NCBI GenBank assembly: GCA_032250585.1
Contig: JAVVFH010000180.1
Coordinates: 1 to 7,021, forward strand
Length of the DNA: 7,021 bases
From: JAVVFH01 sp032250585
GTDB lineage: Bacteria; Pseudomonadota; Gammaproteobacteria; Xanthomonadales; SZUA-36
Direction: 5' to 3'
Shown here: one piece after another, positions 1 to 5,195 of the stretch
Layout of the letters: every line of letters begins with the position of its first letter
Numbering within the stretch: the stretch's first letter is position 1
Notes under the pieces: generated by a model
Seen by the model: the letters and a program-made list of their open reading frames with translations, nothing else
Told to the model about the DNA's origin: nothing
Databases searched by the model: none
Made by a program: the position numbers and the translations under genes

Positions 1-360
1 GTCGCAACCGATGCGCCGCTGCTGCCGCACCAGCTCAAACGCCTCGCCCGCCGCGCCGCTCTGGGCCTGGCGCGCAACGGCAGCGTCGCGGGCAACGGCT
101 CGGGAGACATTTTTATCGCGTTCTCCACAGCCAATCCGCAAGCCGGCCAGGAAGGGAATGCCGTCGAAGTGAGCACGCTCGCCAACGGCCGGCTGGACGC
201 GCTCTTCCAGGCCACGGTCGAAGCCACCGAGGAAGCCATCATCAACGCCATGGTCGCGGCGCGCGACATGCGCGGCGATCGCGGCCACCTGGTGAAAGCC
301 GTGCGGCATGACGCTCTGCGTGAAGTGCTGGCCCGCTACGGTCGTCTCGAGAGCGACTGA
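1..360 (+). CDS. P1/DmpA-type (S58) aminopeptidase, 3' part
   Basis: This is the C-terminal 119 residues of a peptidase of the DmpA / beta-aminopeptidase family (N-terminal-nucleophile-like fold, MEROPS S58); the start lies before the window. The translation opens with VATDAPLLPHQLKRLARRAA, the segment that in this family directly follows the self-processing Gly-Ser site. The nucleophile serine should therefore lie a few codons upstream, out of view. NGSGDIFIAFSTAN (about residues 34-47 of the visible part) matches the second conserved serine region (Ser288 in BapA numbering, by spacing). Relatives release N-terminal D-, L- or beta-amino acids from small peptides and amides. The stop is TGA at 358-360, and a GTG-started acetyltransferase follows 5 nt later. 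There is no evident link to the phosphonate genes, so this is probably the neighbouring housekeeping region. The family call is firm; the substrate is unknown. Confidence 0.9.
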   Translation, partial: VATDAPLLPHQLKRLARRAALGLARNGSVAGNGSGDIFIAFSTANPQAGQEGNAVEVSTLANGRLDALFQATVEATEEAIINAMVAARDMRGDRGHLVKAVRHDALREVLARYGRLESD

Positions 361-365
361 CGCGG

Positions 366-821
366 GTGGGCGCCGTGGTGATCCGGCAGGCCGGCATTGA
401 AGATGCGGCGGAGATACATCGCCTGCTGCTCGATCTTGCGGCTGCCTTGGGCAAAACAGCCGACATCAAGAGCAGCGTGCAGGATATTCGCCGCTTCGGC
501 TTCGAATCGGAACCCCACTTCGAAGCGCTGCTGGCCTTCGAAAACGGGCAGGCAGTCGGACTCGCGGTTTATTTTTACGAATTTTCAAGCTGGCGGGGCG
601 TGCCGGGCGTGTACCTGCAGGACCTGTACGTGGCCGACGAAATGCGCGGCAGGGGGCTGGGGCGCGACCTGATGGACGCTGTGCGCGAGCGCGGCCGAGC
701 CTGGGGCGGAGCTTACGTGCGGTTGACGCTTCACGACGGCAACGAGCGGGCGCTGGCTTTTTACCGGCGCCTCGGCTTCGAGGCCCGCGAGGACGAGCTG
801 CCGCTCGTGCTGCGGGACTGA
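366..821 (+). CDS. GNAT N-acetyltransferase, SSAT-like
   Basis: A 151-residue single-domain acetyl-CoA-dependent N-acetyltransferase. Motif A is clear: YLQDLYV (about residues 83-89) followed by the pyrophosphate-binding RGRGLG (94-99). The C-terminal NERALAFYRRLGFE contains Y133, where human SSAT has its general acid Tyr140. The N-terminus (VIRQAGIEDAAEI) and the FYEFSSWRG region also resemble spermidine/spermine and thialysine acetyltransferases. GTG at 366 was chosen because it gives the same N-terminal length as SSAT. GTG at 375 or 378, behind GGTGGG (365-370), are alternatives, and no in-frame ATG lies nearby. Where SSAT has catalytic Glu92 (YLEDFF), this protein has Gln85. The gene lies 5 nt after the peptidase. 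A primary amine (polyamine, diamine or possibly AEP) is a reasonable substrate guess, but the sequence does not decide it. Confidence 0.85.
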   Translation: MGAVVIRQAGIEDAAEIHRLLLDLAAALGKTADIKSSVQDIRRFGFESEPHFEALLAFENGQAVGLAVYFYEFSSWRGVPGVYLQDLYVADEMRGRGLGRDLMDAVRERGRAWGGAYVRLTLHDGNERALAFYRRLGFEAREDELPLVLRD

Positions 822-848
822 GAAAGCCATCCTTGGCGGAGTATCCGT

Positions 849-854
849 TACAAT
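849..854 (+). promoter_or_regulatory. possible -10 box before the phosphonate block
   Basis: TACAAT matches the sigma-70 -10 consensus at 5 of 6 positions and lies 25 nt before the preferred ATG at 880, in the 58-nt gap after the acetyltransferase. No convincing -35 hexamer is found at 16-18 nt spacing. If the box is real, transcription would start near 861, which would exclude the upstream ATG at 853. Weak evidence. Confidence 0.3.
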
Positions 855-879
855 GAGCGCAGGCAGCAGGGTGTCGAAC

Positions 880-1641
880 ATGCGCGCAGTCATTCTCGCC
901 GCGGGCCGCGGAAGCCGCCTCGCGGATTTCAGTCCGCAGGGACAGCCCAAGTGCCTGATGGAGTTCGGCGGCCGCAGCCTGCTGGCGCGGCACCTCGAGA
1001 ACCTGCACCGCTTCGGCATGCGCCGCGCGGACCTCGTTGTCGGATACGAGGCCGACCGCGTGATCGACCACGTCGGCACGCTCGCGGTGCGCCCGGACGT
1101 GTCCTTCCATTTCAATCCGCGCTACGAACAGGGCAGTGTCATCAGCCTGTGGGCGGCCCGCGAGACACTTGAGGCCGGCGTGCCGGTGCTCGTCATGGAT
1201 GCGGACGTGCTGTATCACCCGCTTATCCTGGAGCGGCTGGTGAATACAGGTATCGGCAACTGTTACCTGCTCGACCGCGAATTCACGCCCGGCGAAGAAC
1301 CGGTAAAGATAGCCGTTCGCGACGGCCTGATGGTCGACTTCCGCAAGCGCCTGGATCCGGGGCTCGTGTACGACACGATCGGCGAATCGGTGGGCTTTTT
1401 CCGTTTCGAACCGGCTTGCGCGGCCGAGATTGCGCTGGAATGCGCGCGCTTCGACCGCGAAGGGCTCGCGGATTCACCTCACGAAGAGGCGCTGCGGAAC
1501 CTCTTGCTCGAGCAGCCGAGGCGATTCGGCTACGAGGATATCAGCGGTCTGCCCTGGATCGAAATCGATTTCCCGGAAGATGTCGAGCGCGCCGTGAAGG
1601 AAATATTGCCGGCCATCCGGGCCGAGTACGCGGATTACTGA
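880..1641 (+). CDS. Stand-alone nucleotidyltransferase, LicC/PntC-like cytidylyltransferase
   Basis: A 253-residue sugar-nucleotidyltransferase-fold protein. It shows MRAVILAAGRGSRL at residues 1-14 (NTP-binding loop), PKCLMEFGG (23-31) with a Lys expected to contact phosphate, FNPRYEQGSVISLWAA (78-93), VLVMDADVLY (103-112) with the metal-binding Asp pair region, and PWIEIDFPEDVERA (225-238). This pattern is that of phosphocholine cytidylyltransferase (LicC) and related enzymes that join CTP to a small phospho- or phosphono-alcohol or amine. In phosphonate loci such enzymes (PntC) make CMP-2-aminoethylphosphonate. ATG at 880 is preferred because it opens directly on the nucleotide-binding strand and has AGGG (868-871) 8 nt upstream. 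ATG at 853 would add nine atypical residues and overlaps a -10-like box. The stop is 5 nt before the PEP mutase start, so the two are very likely co-transcribed. CTP and AEP as substrates are inferred from context; phosphocholine, inositol phosphate or glycerol phosphate are not excluded. Confidence 0.85.
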   Translation: MRAVILAAGRGSRLADFSPQGQPKCLMEFGGRSLLARHLENLHRFGMRRADLVVGYEADRVIDHVGTLAVRPDVSFHFNPRYEQGSVISLWAARETLEAGVPVLVMDADVLYHPLILERLVNTGIGNCYLLDREFTPGEEPVKIAVRDGLMVDFRKRLDPGLVYDTIGESVGFFRFEPACAAEIALECARFDREGLADSPHEEALRNLLLEQPRRFGYEDISGLPWIEIDFPEDVERAVKEILPAIRAEYADY

Positions 1642-1646
1642 ATGGC

Positions 1647-3275
1647 ATGAAAAAAACCACGCAACTGAAAAACCTGCTGAGCTCCACCGACATCGAATTC
1701 ATCCTCGAAGCGCACAACGGCCTGTGCGCGAGGATCGTCGAAGAGGCCGGCTTCAAGGGCATCTGGGGCTCCGGCCTGGCACTTTCCGCGCAGCATGCCG
1801 TGCGCGACAACAATGAGCTCAGCTGGACGCAGGTGGTCGAAACCCTCGAGTTCATGGCGGATGCCACCCGCATCCCGATCCTGCTGGACGGCGACACGGG
1901 ATACGGTGATTTCAACAACATGCGCCGGCTGGTTCGTAAACTCGAGCAGCGCGACGTGGCCGGCGTGTGCATCGAGGACAAAATGTTTCCCAAAACCAAC
2001 AGCTTCATCCAGGGCGAACGCCAGGAACTCGAAGATGTCGACACCTTCTGCGGCAAGATCCAGGCAGGCAAGGACGCGCAGAGCGACGACGATTTTTGCG
2101 TGGTGGCCAGAGTCGAAGCCTTCATCGCGGGATGGGGCCTCGAAGAAGCATTGCGACGCGGCGAGGCCTATCGCCGGGCCGGCGCGGACGCGATCCTGAT
2201 CCACAGCAAGTTGTCGCGGCCGGACGAAGTGCTGGCTTTTGCGACCGAGTGGGCCGGACGCTGCCCGCTGGTGATCGTGCCGACCAAATACTATTCCACG
2301 CCGACCGAGGTGTTTCGCGAGCACGACATCAGCCTGGTGATCTGGGCCAACCACATGATCCGCGCCAATATAACGGCCATGCAGGACGCCGCGCGCACGA
2401 TTCGCGAGACCGATTCACTGGTCGATGTCGAAGGGCGGGTCGCCCCGGTGGCCGAGATTTTTCGGCTGCAGGGCGCCGACGAACTCCTCGAGGCCGAAAA
2501 AATCTACGCGCCCAGCGCGCGCAGCGACGCGTCCGCGATCATCCTTGCCGCGAGCCGCGGCCAGGGAATGGACGAGCTGACCCGTGATCGTCCGAAAGTG
2601 ATGATCCCGGTGGCCGGCCAGACCGTGTTGCGCCGGCTGGTGGACAAGTTCAAGGCTCAGGGCATCAACGAAATCACCGTGGTCGGAGGGTATCGCAACG
2701 AAGCCATCGACGCGCAGGGCGCCAGGGTCGTGGTCAACCCGCGTTGGGATTCCAGCAGCGAACTCGCCTCGCTGGATTGCGCGCTGGACGCCGTTTCCGG
2801 AGACACCGTCCTGATTTACGGCGATCTGCTTTTTCGCAGCTACATTCTCAACAACCTGATGGATTGGGACGCCGATCTGCTGGTCGCGGTCGACTCCTCG
2901 CCCATTGACGAGGTCCATGGCAACAAGAACGATCTCGCCTATTGCTCGGCAGCCGATGACCGGGCCATGTACCAGCAGAAAGTGACCCTGCAGCGGATCA
3001 GCACCGAGCGGGACTGGCAGGGCCGCAGGCCCGATGGCCGCTGGATCGGCCTGATGCGCGCCACGGGCAAGGGCCGTGAGTACCTGCTCGAGGCGCTGGA
3101 ACAGCTACGCGCTGAACCCGGTTTCGACGGACTGGACATGCCCGCGCTGATCAACCGGCTGGTGGCCAATGGGCATGCCCCGCAGGTGCAGTACATTTCC
3201 GGGCACTGGATGGACATCAACAACATGGAAGATCTCCAGCGCGCGGGTGACTTCGCGTACCGCCAGGGCGCCTGA
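1647..3275 (+). CDS. aepX: Phosphoenolpyruvate mutase fused to a nucleotidyltransferase domain
   Basis: A 542-residue two-domain protein (also called pepM). Residues about 1-288 are PEP mutase of the isocitrate lyase superfamily, which rearranges PEP to phosphonopyruvate, the C-P bond-forming entry step of most natural phosphonates. The diagnostic EDK-x5-NS motif is present as EDKMFPKTNS (110-119). WGSGLALSA (40-48), DGDTGYG (81-87, metal-binding Asp81/Asp83), R155 and H186 align with the mussel enzyme at a constant offset of four residues. Residues about 296-540 are an NTP_transf domain: AIILAASRGQGMDELT, PKVMIPVAG (316-324), YGDLLF (391-396) and HWMDINNMEDLQRA (520-533). It is probably a PntC-type cytidylyltransferase making CMP-AEP. 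Its first motif has LAAS instead of the usual LAAG. Start ATG 1647 fits the PEP mutase N-terminus; the 77 codons open upstream in this frame overlap the previous gene and were discarded. No clear Shine-Dalgarno is seen, so coupling to the preceding gene is likely. Confidence 0.95.
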   Translation: MKKTTQLKNLLSSTDIEFILEAHNGLCARIVEEAGFKGIWGSGLALSAQHAVRDNNELSWTQVVETLEFMADATRIPILLDGDTGYGDFNNMRRLVRKLEQRDVAGVCIEDKMFPKTNSFIQGERQELEDVDTFCGKIQAGKDAQSDDDFCVVARVEAFIAGWGLEEALRRGEAYRRAGADAILIHSKLSRPDEVLAFATEWAGRCPLVIVPTKYYSTPTEVFREHDISLVIWANHMIRANITAMQDAARTIRETDSLVDVEGRVAPVAEIFRLQGADELLEAEKIYAPSARSDASAIILAASRGQGMDELTRDRPKVMIPVAGQTVLRRLVDKFKAQGINEITVVGGYRNEAIDAQGARVVVNPRWDSSSELASLDCALDAVSGDTVLIYGDLLFRSYILNNLMDWDADLLVAVDSSPIDEVHGNKNDLAYCSAADDRAMYQQKVTLQRISTERDWQGRRPDGRWIGLMRATGKGREYLLEALEQLRAEPGFDGLDMPALINRLVANGHAPQVQYISGHWMDINNMEDLQRAGDFAYRQGA

Positions 3276-3291
3276 GAGGAGCCGGCAGCGC

Positions 3292-4452
3292 ATGATCAAA
3301 GCCAGCGACTTCATCGAGCCCGCCAAGGCCCTGGGTTTCCGCCATTGGGCCGGCGTGCCGTGCTCTTTCCTGACGCCGTTCATCAACAGCGTGATCGACG
3401 ATCCGGACATGAGCTACATTTCTTCGGCCAACGAGGGTGATGCGGTGGCCGCCGCCAGCGGTGCCGCGCTGGCGGGCCGGCGCGCCGTGGCCATGATGCA
3501 GAACTCGGGCCTGGGCAACGCGGTCAGTCCCCTCAGCTCACTGAACTGGGTATTCCGGATTCCGGTGCTGCTGATCATCACGCTGCGCGGCGAAGCGGGC
3601 CTCAGCGACGAACCGCAACACGAATTGATGGGGCAGATTACCGGTCGCATCCTGGACGAACTGCAGATCCCCTGGGCCTGGTTTCCACGCGAAGCCGACG
3701 CCGTCGAGGGGGCGCTGACGGTGGCCAACTGGCAAATGGACCGCAGCGGCCTGCCTTACGCTTTCGTCATGCACAAGGGATCGGTGGAACCGGCCGAACT
3801 GCAGGCGCAGTGGCAGCCAGCGTCGCAGCCGAACGCATTTGCCGAATCCGACATCGCCTCCGGGGCGCCCCGGCTGAGCCGGCGGGAGGCCCTGGCCGAG
3901 GTGATCGGGGCCACGCCGGAAGACAGCAGCGTCGTTATCGGCACCACCGGTTATACCGGTCGTGAACTGTTCGCGCTGGCCGACCGTTCGAACCATTTCT
4001 ACATGGTCGGCTCGATGGGCTGCGCTTCGTCATTCGGCCTGGGCCTGTCACTGGCCCTGCCCGAGCAGCGGGTGCTGGTCGCCGACGGCGATGGCGCCGC
4101 CCTCATGCGGATGGGCAATCTCGCCACGGTCGGCGCTTACGGGCGGCAAAACTTCAGTCACCTGCTGCTCGACAACGGCTTGCACGAGTCGACCGGGGGC
4201 CAGTCCACGGTCAGCCGCGGACTGAGTTTCGCCGGGATTGCGCGCGCCTGTGCCTACCGCGCGGCCGAGGAAGGCACGACAGTGGAAGATGTTCAGCGCT
4301 TTCTGGCCGATCACGAAGGCCCCGCCCTTTTGCATCTGAAAATCAAAGCCGGCGTGCCGGCTGGTCTGCCGCGCCCGGATGTGGGCCCCCGCCAGGTAAA
4401 GAGCCGGCTGATGCGCCGGCTCGGCGTGGAAACCGCCTGGCGCGATGCCTGA
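3292..4452 (+). CDS. aepY: Phosphonopyruvate decarboxylase
   Basis: A 386-residue thiamine-diphosphate enzyme that decarboxylates phosphonopyruvate to phosphonoacetaldehyde, the irreversible step that pulls the unfavourable PEP mutase reaction forward. The N-terminal pyrimidine-binding domain carries SSANEGDAVAAASG (44-57), with E48 the expected cofactor-activating Glu, and QNSGLGNAVSPLSSL (70-84). The C-terminal pyrophosphate-binding domain has MVGSMGCASSFGLG (238-251), the GDG metal motif (266-268) closed by DNG (294-296), and the family-typical HESTGGQ (298-304). The length is normal for the family and much shorter than acetolactate synthase. ATG 3292 follows AGGAG (3277-3281) by 10 nt and lies 16 nt after the PEP mutase stop, as expected in one operon. 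A perfect 8-bp hairpin lies in the last codons (4401-4422). Confidence 0.95.
   Translation: MIKASDFIEPAKALGFRHWAGVPCSFLTPFINSVIDDPDMSYISSANEGDAVAAASGAALAGRRAVAMMQNSGLGNAVSPLSSLNWVFRIPVLLIITLRGEAGLSDEPQHELMGQITGRILDELQIPWAWFPREADAVEGALTVANWQMDRSGLPYAFVMHKGSVEPAELQAQWQPASQPNAFAESDIASGAPRLSRREALAEVIGATPEDSSVVIGTTGYTGRELFALADRSNHFYMVGSMGCASSFGLGLSLALPEQRVLVADGDGAALMRMGNLATVGAYGRQNFSHLLLDNGLHESTGGQSTVSRGLSFAGIARACAYRAAEEGTTVEDVQRFLADHEGPALLHLKIKAGVPAGLPRPDVGPRQVKSRLMRRLGVETAWRDA
4401..4422 (+). repeat. Perfect inverted repeat near the 3' end of aepY
   Basis: GAGCCGGC (4401-4408) and GCCGGCTC (4415-4422) form an 8-bp, mostly G-C stem with a 6-nt loop, about 30 nt before the stop codon. No T-run follows, so it is not a standard intrinsic terminator. 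It could pause ribosomes or protect a 3' mRNA end, or it may simply come from the codons for SRLMRRL in GC-rich DNA. Confidence 0.35.
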
Positions 4453-4472
4453 CCGGGTCGCGGGGCAAAGGG

Positions 4473-4502
4473 CTTACATGAACCGGGGCCGTACCGTACA
4501 AT
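4473..4502 (+). promoter_or_regulatory. Possible sigma-70 promoter before the methyltransferase gene
   Basis: TACAAT (4497-4502, 5 of 6 to consensus) is preceded at 18-nt spacing by CTTACA (4473-4478, 4 of 6 to TTGACA). It lies in the 118-nt gap between aepY and the next gene, the largest gap in the window. Transcription would begin near 4509 and leave a leader of about 60 nt. This could give the methyltransferase and transaminase their own expression in addition to read-through from aepY. Confidence 0.4.
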
Positions 4503-4520
4503 AGCGCCGCGCCACCGCCC

Positions 4521-4556
4521 GGAAACCACATGCGGGGGTTCCGACGAAGAAACCCT
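4521..4556 (+). promoter_or_regulatory. Leader with two mutually exclusive hairpins
   Basis: Two stems share the G-rich segment 4535-4542. The upstream form pairs GGAA+CC (4521-4527, one bulged A) with GGTTCC (4537-4542). The downstream form pairs GGGTT (4536-4540) with AACCC (4551-4555), ending 3 nt before the strong Shine-Dalgarno AGGAG (4559-4563) of the methyltransferase gene. Alternative folding could change access to that site. Stems this short also arise by chance. Confidence 0.25.
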
Positions 4557-4571
4557 ACAGGAGAACAATAA
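4530..4571 (+). CDS. Possible 13-residue leader peptide
   Basis: ATG at 4530 opens a 13-codon frame, MRGFRRRNPTGEQ, whose TAA stop (4569-4571) overlaps the ATG of the next gene as TAATG, a classical translational-coupling arrangement. Weak Shine-Dalgarno-like GGA lies at 4521-4523. Four of its 13 codons are Arg, written CGG, CGA, CGA and AGA; CGA and AGA are usually rare in GC-rich Pseudomonadota. The ribosome would move through the region holding the two competing hairpins. Whether it is translated is unknown. A frame of this length is easy to find by chance, so this is only a candidate. Confidence 0.2.
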   Translation: MRGFRRRNPTGEQ

Positions 4572-5170
4572 TGGCAGCCAGCCGAGTCGAAAAGATGGGC
4601 AACCGTCAGGGCCTTGCGGGGTTGATCGATCACCTGAGATACCATGAACTGTCCCGTCAGGGCCTCGGCCTTTTACTGCTGCTGGTATGCGCCTGGTTCG
4701 CGGCGCCTCTCGGCGAGGCCCGCATCATGGCGGGATTTGTGATTGCGGCGCTTGGCCAACTGTGGCGCATCTACGCGGCCGGCGTGCTTCAGAAAAACCG
4801 CCGGCTGGCGACCACCGGCGCCTATTCGCTGGTTCGCCATCCGCTGTATTTGGGTAATTTCCTGATACTGGGCGGTTTCACGCTTGCCTCCGGCAGCTTG
4901 CTGGTGCTGGTGGTGGTGGTGTTTTTCCTGCTTTTTTATTACCCGGCGGCCATCCGCTACGAAGACCACAAGCTGGAAGGCATTTTCGGCGACGACTGGC
5001 GCGCCTGGAGCGGCACCATCCCGGCGATGTTCCCGACCCGTCTGAAGTGGCAGTCCAATACCGAAGCGCAGTGGAGCGCCAGGCAGTCGCTTTTACGCAA
5101 TGGCGAACTGGTTTGCACCCTGTTCGAAATCGGCGCCGGAATTTTTCTCTGGTACCGCGCGGGCGCCTGA
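4571..5170 (+). CDS. Membrane methyltransferase-like protein (ICMT/PEMT family)
   Basis: A 199-residue integral membrane protein with hydrophobic spans at about 31-47, 52-72, 93-126 (long enough for a hairpin) and 179-196. It has the family signature RHPLYLGNF (89-97) and the second conserved block YEDHKLEGIFGDDWRAW (130-146). Together these form the S-adenosylmethionine site in isoprenylcysteine carboxyl methyltransferases and phospholipid N-methyltransferases. Such proteins methylate membrane-bound carboxyl or amino groups, and many bacterial members have no known substrate. Lying between phosphonate genes, it may N-methylate an AEP head group or methylate a lipid or glycan carrier; this is inference. 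ATG 4571 follows a strong AGGAG (4559-4563) by 7 nt. The transaminase starts 25 nt downstream. The extra C-terminal span is somewhat unusual for a short family member. Confidence 0.75.
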   Translation: MAASRVEKMGNRQGLAGLIDHLRYHELSRQGLGLLLLLVCAWFAAPLGEARIMAGFVIAALGQLWRIYAAGVLQKNRRLATTGAYSLVRHPLYLGNFLILGGFTLASGSLLVLVVVVFFLLFYYPAAIRYEDHKLEGIFGDDWRAWSGTIPAMFPTRLKWQSNTEAQWSARQSLLRNGELVCTLFEIGAGIFLWYRAGA

Positions 5171-5195
5171 TTGGCCGGCGCGAAGCGATAAGCCG

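Noticed and set aside
466..1218. A long open frame on the minus strand (250 codons).
   Set aside because: It lies opposite two well-supported genes, is rich in Arg, Ala and Pro as expected for an antisense frame in GC-rich DNA, and shows no recognisable motif.
1416..1646. A 77-codon upstream extension of the PEP mutase frame.
   Set aside because: It overlaps the end of the NTase gene in another frame, is Arg-rich without domain character, and PEP mutase homology begins at the ATG at 1647.
1647..2510. The N-terminal domain could be isocitrate lyase, methylisocitrate lyase or carboxy-PEP mutase.
   Set aside because: The EDK-x5-NS motif (EDKMFPKTNS) is specific to PEP mutase; lyases carry a Cys-containing KKCGH or KRCGH-type loop that is absent.
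3944..3960. Repeated ACCGGT-TAT-ACCGGT, which looks like an operator.
   Set aside because: It lies in the middle of aepY, encodes conserved TTGYTG, and is explained by coding.
3292..4452. The ThDP enzyme could be acetolactate synthase or sulfopyruvate decarboxylase.
   Set aside because: The size (386 residues), the HESTGGQ motif and the position next to PEP mutase fit phosphonopyruvate decarboxylase better. Sulfopyruvate decarboxylase is related but would not fit this context.
4905..4940. GGT/GTG repeats and T-rich tract resembling a microsatellite or terminator.
   Set aside because: They encode the LVLVVVVFFLL membrane segment of the methyltransferase-like protein.
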